A stretch of 64,000 nucleotides of DNA, taken from assembly GCF_046195335.1 (NCBI RefSeq), contig NZ_CP176093.1; one strand, written 5' to 3'. The position numbers and the translations under genes were made by a program. The notes below the pieces were generated by a model that worked only from the letters and a program-made list of their open reading frames with translations, did not search any database and was not told the DNA's origin. Source of the stretch: Methanospirillum lacunae (GTDB lineage: Archaea > Halobacteriota > Methanomicrobia > Methanomicrobiales > Methanospirillaceae). Below, one piece after another: positions 1-8,369 of this stretch (position 1 is the first letter of the stretch; every line of letters begins with the position of its first letter).

Positions 1-957
1 CAGATAACCTTTGATGAGATCGATATCGTTATGAACGCTATCGATCGCAAAGGGATCGGTGAGACAGAAGCGTTCATTATTGTGGCAGGACTAGGAGGTG
101 GAACCGGATCCGGAGGTGCCCCTGTTCTTGCCCGGCACCTCAAAAAAATCTATACAGAACCGGTCTATGTACTTGCAATTCTTCCTGCCCCTGAAGAAGG
201 AAGGCTATATTCATACAATGCGGCACGAAGCCTTGCCACACTGGTTAAAGAAGCAGATAATGTAATTCTCTTTGACAACAGTGCGTGGAAAAATGAAGGC
301 GAAAGTATTAAAGGAGCTTTTGACAGGCTTAACGAAGAAATTGTCCGTAGGTTTGGCCTTCTCTTCAGGGCTGGTGAAGTTGGATCACTGGGCCATGTAG
401 GAGAAATGGTAGTTGACTCGAGTGAAATAATCAATACACTCAAAGGCGGGGGCATTAGTTCGGTCGGGTATGCCATCAGTGAAGTTGGAGGGCAAACTCC
501 TGAACCTGAAGTAGGACTTCTAGGACGGATGCTACGACGGAATCAAGTAGAAGAGCGCCGCCCAGAAGATAAATTGATGGGAGAAGACCGGACTTCGCGT
601 GTTCTTTCTCTTGTCCGAAGGGCAATGCTCGGACGGCTTACTCTCCCCTGCGAGTACTCCACGGCAAGTCGTGCCCTTGTGTTGGTAGCCGGGCCACCAG
701 ATGAACTAGATCGAAAGGGGATCGAAAAAGCTAAGAGTTGGGTTGAGGAAAACATTGCAGGTGTTGAAGTGAGAGGTGGAGACTTCCCTGCACAGAGCAG
801 GTTTGTTGCCGCAGTTGTTCTTCTCGCATCAATTGCAGACGCACCACGGGTCACAAATCTTCTCGAGATTGCCAAGGAGACAAAGGCAACCTCAGAACGA
901 ATTGATGTTGAGAACAAGATAAAACTCGATGAGAGTATTGAACCATTGTTTGAATGA
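1..957 (+). CDS. CetZ/FtsZ-like tubulin-superfamily GTPase, 5' truncated
   Basis: The frame is open from base 1, so the N-terminal GTP-binding part lies outside the window. The glycine-rich tubulin signature GGGTGSGG is encoded near 94-117, followed by APV, as in archaeal CetZ/FtsZ-like proteins; canonical FtsZ usually has GGGTGTG. About 318 residues remain, covering the T4 loop and the C-terminal activation domain. Family members polymerise with GTP at the membrane and control cell shape or division (family knowledge). The stop lies one base before the first ATG of the next gene, which suggests translational coupling. The C-terminus ends acidic, without the usual FtsZ tail. I am confident of the superfamily, but not whether this is CetZ proper or a third FtsZ-like group. 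Confidence 0.85.
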   Translation, partial: QITFDEIDIVMNAIDRKGIGETEAFIIVAGLGGGTGSGGAPVLARHLKKIYTEPVYVLAILPAPEEGRLYSYNAARSLATLVKEADNVILFDNSAWKNEGESIKGAFDRLNEEIVRRFGLLFRAGEVGSLGHVGEMVVDSSEIINTLKGGGISSVGYAISEVGGQTPEPEVGLLGRMLRRNQVEERRPEDKLMGEDRTSRVLSLVRRAMLGRLTLPCEYSTASRALVLVAGPPDELDRKGIEKAKSWVEENIAGVEVRGGDFPAQSRFVAAVVLLASIADAPRVTNLLEIAKETKATSERIDVENKIKLDESIEPLFE

Positions 958-958
958 G

Positions 959-2191
959 ATGCGCATGAAGACTGGAACACTCATTATCTCACTGCTGGTC
1001 CTGTTTGGACTTGCAATCTCCCCGGTTCTGGCAGGGGTTGATGTCGGGTATGTCAACGTTAAACCTGCTGGAGACCTCGAATCTGGAAAGACAAATGTCA
1101 CTGCTGATTTTCAAATCGATTTCGTTTCAACTGCAGGTGAAACTTTTCCCAGTGATGAAAATATCCTCCTCTCCACCCAACTTGATAACCCAATCTGGAA
1201 CTATGTTATCGTACTTGATGGTGTAGAGAACCCCCGACCTGCATCCAGCAAAAGCCAGTTAAGCCTCACAGGATGGGAACTATCCTATAAAGACAAGGAA
1301 GAACAGGTTAAGGTTTCACTGAAAGGAAATGCCCCTAAAGTCAATTCTTCCAAGCAAATTGAGTTAGTGAGTATAAGTACCACAGGTGCAAATAACAAGG
1401 TTAAAGAACAAGTAAAAAACGTTTCTGCATTTGTTACAAATCCAAATGAACTAACTGGAGACATTAGTTCAGTAAAAACAAAAGTCAAGACATTGCAGAC
1501 AGATATCGCGAAATATAAAGCCGACGGTATTGACACTTCAAAAGCTGATCAAAAAGTCAAAGATGCAAATGCTGCACTTGATACAGCAGCAAAGGAGACT
1601 TTTGCCAATGCAAAAATATACATGGAGAATGCTGGTACCTATGTTCAGGATGGATACACCTATCTGGATATGGGTATTGCCCAGAAAACGATTGCAGATG
1701 CAAAAGAAGCAATAGATCGTACTGATGAGTGGATCACGTACTTCAAGACAGATAAGAAGATGGGAACAGATCCACGTATGTCGCCAATCATCACCAAACG
1801 TGAATTTGCGGCCGAGTATGCAACTAATGCTCAGGAACTCTTTGATCAGGGTAAGTATGCTGATGCAAAGCAGAAAGCAGAGGATGCATTTACCAAAGCC
1901 AAAGAAGTGTTTAATGATACCCAAAATCTCAATAATGATCTAAACCAGACACCGGTGAGCTCAGGGCCTGACATAGGTGCTACAGTATCATCCATTCTCC
2001 CCAAGGTTATTATCGTTGTAGTCATTATCGCAATCATTGCCGGTGCTGTCCTGTTCATAAAAAGGCGTGGTGGTGGAGGCGGCGGTAAAGGTAAAGGTGG
2101 AAGTGGAAAAGGTGGAGGAGGATCCTTTGGATGGAAAAAACGCTCATCTACGAAAACTAAGAAATCTCATCAGTATGATGAGCTCTTTTAA
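959..2191 (+). CDS. Secreted coiled-coil protein with C-terminal membrane anchor
   Basis: I do not recognise a named family. The protein begins with a signal peptide (basic start, then a hydrophobic stretch ending in PVLA). A beta-rich region of about 130 residues follows, then a long helical region rich in Lys, Ala, Asp and Thr that is probably coiled coil. One strong transmembrane helix sits near residues 350-370, followed by a cytoplasmic tail of Gly-Lys repeats and a Lys/Ser/Thr-rich end. Topology is therefore mostly outside with a short basic tail inside. It starts directly after the tubulin-like gene (stop, one base, ATG); ATG 965 is an alternative start. The coupling suggests it links the cytoskeletal polymer to the envelope, which is inference. 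Confidence 0.75.
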   Translation: MRMKTGTLIISLLVLFGLAISPVLAGVDVGYVNVKPAGDLESGKTNVTADFQIDFVSTAGETFPSDENILLSTQLDNPIWNYVIVLDGVENPRPASSKSQLSLTGWELSYKDKEEQVKVSLKGNAPKVNSSKQIELVSISTTGANNKVKEQVKNVSAFVTNPNELTGDISSVKTKVKTLQTDIAKYKADGIDTSKADQKVKDANAALDTAAKETFANAKIYMENAGTYVQDGYTYLDMGIAQKTIADAKEAIDRTDEWITYFKTDKKMGTDPRMSPIITKREFAAEYATNAQELFDQGKYADAKQKAEDAFTKAKEVFNDTQNLNNDLNQTPVSSGPDIGATVSSILPKVIIVVVIIAIIAGAVLFIKRRGGGGGGKGKGGSGKGGGGSFGWKKRSSTKTKKSHQYDELF

Positions 2192-2219
2192 TTTTTGCTG
2201 AAAAATCTATTAACAATCC

Positions 2220-2225
2220 TTTTTT
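2220..2225 (+). terminator. Oligo-T terminator after the CetZ-partner operon
   Basis: A run of six T residues lies about 30 bases after the stop of the secreted protein gene, preceded by another short T-run. Archaeal transcription commonly ends at such U-tracts without a hairpin. Confidence 0.4.
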
Positions 2226-2358
2226 ATTCGGATAAACCTAGGCTACGTGGATATCATTACCATTAGATTATGATCCTTTCCTGGGTCATTTAGAACATCT
2301 AATTCAGTATTAAGGTTGTACCATTTATATAGAGAACATAAGAAAAAGGAACAGATAG

Positions 2359-3951
2359 TTATTGAGCAATACCCAGATTCGGTTTTTCTTTTACAAAGAC
2401 ATCAAGATTGATGCTTCCCATCTTCCCATCTCTAAAAAGATAGTATTCAGGGATCCGATCCTTGTTATCAAACCAGGAGAACCAGTAACTGAGTTTATAC
2501 TGCCTTTTCTCATAACCCGGGAGAGTAGGATAACTTTCAGTGTCGTGAGTGATTACAAGATCTGGATGCTTTGATTCAAAGACAGAGGGATCTACTTTCT
2601 GTCCATAGAATGAAATTTTGTCCCATTTATCCCCGCGGTAATACCAGGGTAGAGGCCAGTAATTATCGGTAGCGATAACTACAGAATTTGAATCATCGAT
2701 AAGTTTCATGACCTCTCGTATATCCTCACTATTTTGTACCTGTACAATCGGTTCGTTAATGTCAGTTGGTGTGTAACAAACATGAACCATCATCACAAAC
2801 AGGAAGATACAGGCAATAGTAACTGCGATGAACTTAACCCGGGATCGGATATCATAGGATGCAAGCAGGATAATCGGAAAGAGTTGGTGTATAATAAGCC
2901 AGGGAACTTTCTCACCTACATACGCGTAAAAAATCATAGACAGAACAGTCCAATATAAGGCAAAAAGGAAAATAAACCGGGAACGATCTCCAATGCCCAC
3001 ATAAGGTTTAAATAAGCCACTTTTCTTCTGCAGGTATGTCAGATAAGAGGCAATTCCGGTTTTTATTTCTGAAAACCCTCTCTCGCGGATACCGTACTGC
3101 CAGACTGCAACGCCGGCAAGAAGAGCAATTGGAACCTCGTATAAACCCAGAATAAGAAGATACCAATATGGACCTCCGCAAAGACGGCATTGACCATTGA
3201 TTCCCATCCAGTGTTCAATTGCCTTGAAAGGAGCCTGAATAAACATTTCTGGATGAATAAAAAAAGTAGTATAACAAGTCGCACCGATTGCGACCATGAT
3301 CAAAAGGCTTGAAATGAGATCGCGTCTCCATGTGCATGGCAGGGCAATTCGCCCATTACAGAGCATGAACATGAAAAATAAACCAAATATCAGAAGTGTA
3401 AAGGGCATATCCTCTTTTAAACAGAGACCACATGCAGCACATATTGCTGCACCGACTGCATGTTGCCATCGCCCTTTGTCAAAGTACATGAGGAGAAAAA
3501 CAAGCAAGGCCACTGTAAAGAAGAGTTGAAAAATGTCATGCCTAAGGAAACGGGAAAAGTAGACCATACACGGAGATATTGCAAAGAATAATGCTCCGAC
3601 CAGGGCATGGTTGCGTTTTATCCATCCTTCCCGATATAAAATCCAGAAAAATGGAATGATCGCTGCTCCAAAAAGCCCGGGAAGAAATCTGACAATAATA
3701 TCGGAATCCTTGAAAAGCAGAAATGCTGCTCCAGTAATATAGTAGAGAAGCGGACCATGATACATCGGGTCATACAAATAGGTACCCTTGGTAATCAGAT
3801 CATAGGTAAACCAGGCGTGGATCGCTTCATCATGATGAAGAAGTTTGATTTCAGGTAATATAATCCGGACGAGGAGTCCCACAAGGAATATGAGAATAAA
3901 TATCCTAGTCGGAGAGAGAGAAAGACGATCTTTCAGACTGCATGTGCACAT
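2359..3951 (-). CDS. Agl23-like membrane glycosyltransferase-family protein (TIGR03663 type)
   Basis: A 530-residue polytopic protein that resembles the archaeal flippase-associated Agl23/TIGR03663 family, part of the PMT/ArnT-like GT-C superfamily. The first transmembrane helix is followed by HHDEAIHAW near residue 40, with the acidic DE pair typical of GT-C enzymes on the first extracellular loop. Further motifs include YDPMYHGPLLYY and a Lys-Glu-Asp loop (CLKEDMPF). About ten further hydrophobic segments precede a soluble C-terminal domain of roughly 130 residues. Family members act at the membrane in N-glycosylation of surface proteins, using lipid-linked sugars (family knowledge). It stands alone with no glycosyltransferase neighbours. 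The start at 3951 gives an unusual Cys-rich leader; a GTG or ATG further in cannot be excluded. Confidence 0.8.
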   Translation of the reverse strand: MCTCSLKDRLSLSPTRIFILIFLVGLLVRIILPEIKLLHHDEAIHAWFTYDLITKGTYLYDPMYHGPLLYYITGAAFLLFKDSDIIVRFLPGLFGAAIIPFFWILYREGWIKRNHALVGALFFAISPCMVYFSRFLRHDIFQLFFTVALLVFLLMYFDKGRWQHAVGAAICAACGLCLKEDMPFTLLIFGLFFMFMLCNGRIALPCTWRRDLISSLLIMVAIGATCYTTFFIHPEMFIQAPFKAIEHWMGINGQCRLCGGPYWYLLILGLYEVPIALLAGVAVWQYGIRERGFSEIKTGIASYLTYLQKKSGLFKPYVGIGDRSRFIFLFALYWTVLSMIFYAYVGEKVPWLIIHQLFPIILLASYDIRSRVKFIAVTIACIFLFVMMVHVCYTPTDINEPIVQVQNSEDIREVMKLIDDSNSVVIATDNYWPLPWYYRGDKWDKISFYGQKVDPSVFESKHPDLVITHDTESYPTLPGYEKRQYKLSYWFSWFDNKDRIPEYYLFRDGKMGSINLDVFVKEKPNLGIAQ

Positions 3952-4256
3952 GTATATCTGATCATTCTAGACTTAAATAAAAAAAGTCATCTCATGAATT
4001 TTCAGGGTTGAAACCAATAAGGAGAAGAAATAGGCTTTTTTTTATAAGACCCACCGGAATAAACGTTATTTCAATCCATCGCGCATGAAAAGAAAGTGTA
4101 ATTATTCGATATTTCTGTTTTTTTGACCTTGGAGAAATTCGTTTCATATGATTTCTTACTGGATAACTGGGTCTAATCCAGATATTCTAAATTATCATAG
4201 AAGCCGATTATTAACGTTAGATTAAACTAAACATACCTAAAAAAGAAGAAACATGA
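3952..4256. other. Intergenic, AT-rich; no gene seen
   Basis: This stretch separates the start of the Agl23-like gene from the 3' end of the tuf-rps10 operon. It is AT-rich with several T- and A-runs, stops in all frames and no tRNA-like cloverleaf. It should hold the promoter of the Agl23-like gene at its left side. Confidence 0.5.
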
Positions 4257-4311
4257 TCCGCCTTTGCGGAGGTGCGGTTATAGATATTGGAAATTACGTG
4301 CATTAGCACGT
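4238..4311 (-). terminator. Double hairpin plus U-rich terminator of tuf-rps10
   Basis: Reading on the minus strand after the rps10 stop, a 6-bp hairpin ACGTGC/GCACGT with a 4-base loop lies at 4296-4311. A second hairpin follows at 4257-4270 (TCCGC/GCGGA, 4-base loop), and then a U-rich tract corresponding to the A-rich stretch at 4239-4252. This is a good fit for the end of a highly expressed operon. Confidence 0.55.
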
Positions 4312-4327
4312 TATGTACCAAGAAGTT

Positions 4328-4636
4328 TCAGCTCTCGAGAACAATCTCGATACCGATATCTTTTGGCACCTGGGTGCGCATCAGCTGTCGCAGAGCACGC
4401 TCATCTGCATCGATATCAATGAGGCGCTTGTGTACACGCATCTGCCAGCGGTCCCAAGTTGCGGTACCTTCGCCATCCGGGCTCTTCCGGATTGGAACAA
4501 CGAGTTTTCTGGTAGGGAGCGGAATTGGTCCTGCGAGGTTTACGCCTGTGCGTTCTGCGATCTCACGAATCTTGTCGCATACCTCTTCGACTTTCTGATA
4601 ATCTGTTCCGGTGAGCCGGATACGGGCTTTCTGCAT
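4328..4636 (-). CDS. rps10: 30S ribosomal protein uS10
   Basis: A 102-residue protein starting MQKARIRLTG, the expected length and sequence style of archaeal uS10. It carries the conserved central segment with PLPTRK and the IDIDADE region near the C-terminus. It binds the 30S head and in bacteria doubles as the NusG partner. ATG at 4636 is chosen because it matches the family N-terminus and has a GGTGTG-like ribosome-binding site; the frame extends four residues upstream. It follows tuf by 26 bases, the standard archaeal tuf-rps10 pairing within the str-type operon, so the two are cotranscribed from the tuf promoter. Confidence 0.97.
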   Translation of the reverse strand: MQKARIRLTGTDYQKVEEVCDKIREIAERTGVNLAGPIPLPTRKLVVPIRKSPDGEGTATWDRWQMRVHKRLIDIDADERALRQLMRTQVPKDIGIEIVLES

Positions 4637-4662
4637 GATAAAACACACCCAAAAAATTAGGG

Positions 4663-5940
4663 TTAGCGGAATTGTTTCTTGACTACTTCAATACACATTC
4701 CGGCTGCAATGGTCTGACCCATATCACGTATGGCAAAGCGACCGAGCTGGGGGAATTCTTTTGCGCTTTCTACGCAGAAGGGTTTGGTTGGTTTGCACTT
4801 GATAACTGCTGCATCTCCTGCCTTCAGGAAGGTCGGATTCTCCTCAGAGGTCTGACCAGTCCGTGGGTCGAGCTTTTTGACGAGCTCAATGAAGGTGCAT
4901 GCTACCTGTGCAGTGTGGCAGTGGAACACCGGAGTATATCCTGCGGTGATTGCACTTGGGTGCTGAAGAACCACAATCTGTGCAGAGAATTCTTCTGCAA
5001 CTGCTGGTGGAACATCAGCGGCACCACATACATCACCACGGCGGACATCGTCCTTACCGATACCACGAACGTTGAACCCAATGTTGTCACCGGGCAGTGC
5101 CTGTGGCTGCTCTTCATGGTGCATCTCAATAGACTTACATTCCCCACCCTTGTTGGCTGGCATGAAAACAACGTTCATACCCTTCTTAAGGATACCTGTT
5201 TCAACACGGCCGACAGGGACAGTTCCGATACCGGAGATTGAGTATGCATCCTGAATTGGAATACGAAGTGGCTTGTCGGTTGGTTTCTCTGGAACTTCAA
5301 GTTCATCAAGGAGTGCAAAGAGTGTCTTCCCCTTGTACCAGGGCATCTTGTCGCTGATCTTGGTGATGTTGTCACCCTCGAATGCGCTGATTGGGATGAA
5401 CTTTACAGCATCAGGGTTGGTTCCGACCATCTTAAGGAGGTTACCAACATCAGTCTTAACCTGGTTGAACCGTGCCTCATCGTAGTTGGATGCATCCATC
5501 TTGTTGATACCAATGATGAGCTGCTTGATACCAAGGGTCTTTGCAAGGAATACGTGCTCCTTGGTCTGTTCCATTACACCATCAGGTGCTGCAACGATGA
5601 TGATTGCTGCATCAGCCTGTGATGCACCGGTGATCATGTTCTTGACGAAATCACGGTGTCCGGGACAATCCACGACAGTAAAGTAGTACTTATCAGTGTC
5701 GAACCTCTTGTGAGCAATATCGATGGTGATACCACGCTCACGCTCTTCCTTGAGGTTGTCCATAACCCATGCAAATGCAAAGGAACCCTTACCCTTTGAT
5801 TCTGCTTCTTTCTTGTACTGCTCAATAATATGTGCAGGAACTGCTCCTGCTTCATACATAAGACGTCCGACGGTAGTAGATTTGCCGTGGTCAATGTGGC
5901 CGATGACCGCGAGGTTAATGTGTGGCTTCTCAGCTGCCAT
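4663..5940 (-). CDS. tuf: Translation elongation factor EF-1alpha
   Basis: A 425-residue GTPase that delivers aminoacyl-tRNA to the ribosome. It shows the P-loop GHIDHGKST (residues 14-22), the switch II motif DCPGH and the guanine-specificity motif NKMD. The KEERERGITID effector segment and two beta-barrel domains are intact. The ATG at 5940 gives the family N-terminus MAAEKP and sits behind a GGAGG ribosome-binding site; an upstream in-frame extension of 16 residues is not expected to be translated. It is the first gene of a tuf-rps10 operon. The divergent neighbour starts 197 bases away, so the promoter lies in that gap. Confidence 0.98.
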   Translation of the reverse strand: MAAEKPHINLAVIGHIDHGKSTTVGRLMYEAGAVPAHIIEQYKKEAESKGKGSFAFAWVMDNLKEERERGITIDIAHKRFDTDKYYFTVVDCPGHRDFVKNMITGASQADAAIIIVAAPDGVMEQTKEHVFLAKTLGIKQLIIGINKMDASNYDEARFNQVKTDVGNLLKMVGTNPDAVKFIPISAFEGDNITKISDKMPWYKGKTLFALLDELEVPEKPTDKPLRIPIQDAYSISGIGTVPVGRVETGILKKGMNVVFMPANKGGECKSIEMHHEEQPQALPGDNIGFNVRGIGKDDVRRGDVCGAADVPPAVAEEFSAQIVVLQHPSAITAGYTPVFHCHTAQVACTFIELVKKLDPRTGQTSEENPTFLKAGDAAVIKCKPTKPFCVESAKEFPQLGRFAIRDMGQTIAAGMCIEVVKKQFR

Positions 5941-5999
5941 AGTATAGTATCCTCCAATACCTCCGCAAATATCAGATCTGCCTAACACAGTCCATTTAT

Positions 6000-6050
6000 G
6001 CGAGTATTACATATTTGATAGAAGTTCTTTTTAATAGTTTTCATACTCGC
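6000..6050 (-). promoter_or_regulatory. Inverted repeat bracketing the probable tuf promoter
   Basis: An 8-bp perfect inverted repeat, GCGAGTAT at 6000-6007 and ATACTCGC at 6043-6050, encloses 35 bases. On the minus strand these bases contain an ATTAAAAAG stretch suitable as a TATA box about 85 bases upstream of tuf. Confidence 0.4.
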
Positions 6051-6137
6051 CCATTCCTTTTCTCGGACACCAATTATGATTTAGAGCCCGATGAACGAAC
6101 TGATATATACTGATCCTGAAAATAGATATCCAATATC

Positions 6138-6443
6138 ATGAAATCTCTCCCAATACTCCGAGAATTATCCAGCGATAAAGTTCAGGTTGAATGCGCTTCA
6201 GGAACACTCGCAGTGCATACAAGATGCGGACTGTGTATCCATTGCAAAGGGGTAAAAGTAGGAGCGCGGATAATGCCCTCTCCATATGACATAATTGCAG
6301 GTCAGATCCGAACGGGTGTGATGCCACCCGAAGCGTTGATGGAAGCAGCGATGCAATTCAACACCCTTGTCAGAGATGGAACTGAAATCGCTTGTGACGA
6401 TGATGCAAATGCAGGATACACCCCTCGTTTCAGATCCAAATAG
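6138..6443 (+). CDS. Small conserved-looking protein of unknown function
   Basis: A 101-residue soluble protein that I do not recognise. It has three cysteines in the spacing Cys-Gly-Leu-Cys-Ile-His-Cys (residues ~31-36), which could bind a metal or be redox-active, and a further Cys late in the chain. The C-terminal half is helical and ends with an Asp-rich loop and a basic tail. It is divergent from tuf and its end abuts the 3' end of cobS (1-base gap, convergent). The ATG at 6138 has no strong ribosome-binding site, so a leaderless transcript is possible. Confidence 0.6.
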   Translation: MKSLPILRELSSDKVQVECASGTLAVHTRCGLCIHCKGVKVGARIMPSPYDIIAGQIRTGVMPPEALMEAAMQFNTLVRDGTEIACDDDANAGYTPRFRSK

Positions 6444-6444
6444 G

Positions 6445-7206
6445 TCAAAATAAGAATCCAAGGACTGATGGTGCGGGCACTACAGCAGAACATGCAAAAA
6501 TCACCAGAACACCTGCACGCGTTATCTCTCCAGCCGCACCAGTAACATCTCCATTGACTCCGCCAAAAATCCGGTTTGCAAGGATAATAAGTGCAGCCGG
6601 GATTGCCACCATCACCGTAAATGCAAGACCTATGGATATGATTGAAACGGGGAGGAGCAAAAGCGGGAGAAGAAGAAAGGTTGAGAGTATGGCAAACCAA
6701 GGAGAAGTATACTTGTGAAGCATTGCATGAAGTCCATCATGAAACGGTCTGCCAAAAATTGTCATAACAGCCATACCAAACTTTCCTCCAACCTCAGCTA
6801 GAAGAATTGCAATATATGCCTGATGGATAGATGCAAGGGATCCCCAGGAGAGCAGGGTGACCATTAGCCCAAGGGCTATTCCTCCGGTACCTATCGTCCG
6901 ATCAGTGAGTGCCCGTATCCTGATCTCGCGGCTGCCATGAGCCATAAGACCGTCGCCAAAATCAAGAAGTCCATCCAGATGGTTGCAGCCAGTGATTAAG
7001 AGTAGAACAGCTAATCCGACACCTGCTGAAACAAGAGGAGGAGCGGATAAGATGAAGAGAACTGCACCTGCAATCCCACCAGTTACATACCCGGCAAGCG
7101 GGTAGATCCAGACATTCCGGGAAAATGATTCAAAAGGAGCCATTTTTCCAAGAGGGAGAACAGTAGTAAACTGAAGCAGGGCGATAAAAGGATGCAGGAG
7201 ATTCAT
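6445..7206 (-). CDS. cobS: Adenosylcobinamide-GDP ribazoletransferase
   Basis: A 253-residue integral membrane enzyme that joins adenosylcobinamide-GDP to alpha-ribazole (phosphate), the last assembly step of cobalamin. It shows the family signature CNHLDGLLDFGDGLM around residues 80-95, with acidic residues for Mg2+, followed by an (R)ALTDRTIGTGG motif. Six or seven hydrophobic segments follow. It is divergent from cobT, which makes the activated lower-ligand nucleotide, so the 108-base gap probably carries promoters for both. Corrinoids are essential for the methyl-transfer step of methanogenesis. Confidence 0.93.
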   Translation of the reverse strand: MNLLHPFIALLQFTTVLPLGKMAPFESFSRNVWIYPLAGYVTGGIAGAVLFILSAPPLVSAGVGLAVLLLITGCNHLDGLLDFGDGLMAHGSREIRIRALTDRTIGTGGIALGLMVTLLSWGSLASIHQAYIAILLAEVGGKFGMAVMTIFGRPFHDGLHAMLHKYTSPWFAILSTFLLLPLLLLPVSIISIGLAFTVMVAIPAALIILANRIFGGVNGDVTGAAGEITRAGVLVIFACSAVVPAPSVLGFLF

Positions 7207-7223
7207 AAACTTGTGTACCTATC

Positions 7224-7238
7224 ATTCCTGACAGGAAT
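7224..7238. promoter_or_regulatory. 15-bp perfect palindrome between cobS and cobT
   Basis: ATTCCTG and CAGGAAT flank a single central A in the short gap between divergent cobS and cobT. It lies 18 bases before the cobS start, a position suited to a repressor site; no regulator is identified. Confidence 0.4.
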
Positions 7239-7314
7239 AGAAGTACTGTTTGTATCTGGTTTATCATGACAGGTCCTTGATGCAGGCAGATTCATGAATC
7301 AATGATACCAACCC

Positions 7315-8346
7315 GTGAGCATGACACTTCTCTCCAGATCACATAACCACATCCCAAAATCACCCCTTTTTTGTGGTGTTCTTGCAAATACTCTCTTATC
7401 AACTGTACCGGGCCTTTCAGGTGCCGGTCCAGACCCACAGGGATCCCTCATGGTCCCAAATCTGGATGCAGAACTGATCATACAGGGAAAGATAACGAGC
7501 TGTAATATAACCCCCAACACGGGAACTGGATGCCCAACCCCTGCTTCCATAACCAGATCAATGGCAGAACTCGCTGGGTTTCCAGTCCTATTCATAAATG
7601 CTGGCCTTATGCACAGGCCTACTGTTCCCTGCCTTGACTTCTATTCACAACCAGGACAGGATCCCAGAGTCACAGCCGCAGTTCCAGATGCAAAGCGACT
7701 ATATACACAGGGTCAATGGGCTGGATCACTTCTCTCAAAAACCTGTGATACATTAGTGATAGGAGAATGTGTCCCGGGAGGAACCACAACAGCGCTCTGT
7801 GTACTTCGTGCAGGGGGGTATCAGGCCCATGTCAGCAGTGCTGCAGTAAAGAGCCCTAAGAAACTCAAAGAAGAGATCGTCGCAACAGTTCTAGGAAGAA
7901 TTGAAACATCTGGGGAAAAAAGTCCTCTTCAACTAATCACAGAAGCAGGTGATCCGATGATGGCAGTTGTTACTGGTATAGCCAGTACATATTCAGGTAA
8001 ACTCTATCTTGCAGGGGGAACACAAATGCTTGCAGTGGCTTCAATTATAAAAGAACTGGGAATATCTGTTCCAGATGTGGTTACGACAATCTATGTACAA
8101 GATGATAAAGATGCAAATTGCATAGAGATTGCTGCACAAATCGGGGCACCACTCACTATAGTAAACCCTGATTTCGGATCTATTGGTCATTCAGGTCTTG
8201 TCCGATATTGTATTGGAGAAGTAAAAGAAGGGATGGGAGCAGGAGGAGCGATCTTTCTTGCCCATCTTTTGGGCTACCAGCTTCCAGAGATCAAAGAGGC
8301 TATCCTTAAGTTTGTCACAACATACTGCCCCTCAAAACCTTTGTAG
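7315..8346 (+). CDS. cobT: Nicotinate-nucleotide phosphoribosyltransferase, archaeal CobT type
   Basis: A protein of about 343 residues of the archaeal CobT family (TIGR00303 type), which uses nicotinate mononucleotide to activate the lower-ligand base for cobalamin. Conserved features are a glycine-rich start region (SGAGPDPQG), a PNTGTGCPTPAS segment, a GECVPGGTTTALCVL loop and a C-terminal GMGAGGA motif. GTG 7315 and ATG 7321 are both possible starts, six bases apart. It heads a forward run of closely spaced genes and is divergent from cobS, so the two lower-ligand steps are likely co-regulated. Confidence 0.9.
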   Translation: MSMTLLSRSHNHIPKSPLFCGVLANTLLSTVPGLSGAGPDPQGSLMVPNLDAELIIQGKITSCNITPNTGTGCPTPASITRSMAELAGFPVLFINAGLMHRPTVPCLDFYSQPGQDPRVTAAVPDAKRLYTQGQWAGSLLSKTCDTLVIGECVPGGTTTALCVLRAGGYQAHVSSAAVKSPKKLKEEIVATVLGRIETSGEKSPLQLITEAGDPMMAVVTGIASTYSGKLYLAGGTQMLAVASIIKELGISVPDVVTTIYVQDDKDANCIEIAAQIGAPLTIVNPDFGSIGHSGLVRYCIGEVKEGMGAGGAIFLAHLLGYQLPEIKEAILKFVTTYCPSKPL

Positions 8347-8369
8347 TCAGCACGCCAAAATATGAGGAG

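Noticed and set aside
4672..5241. 189-codon frame opposite tuf
   Set aside because: It is the antisense shadow of a highly conserved gene with constrained codons.
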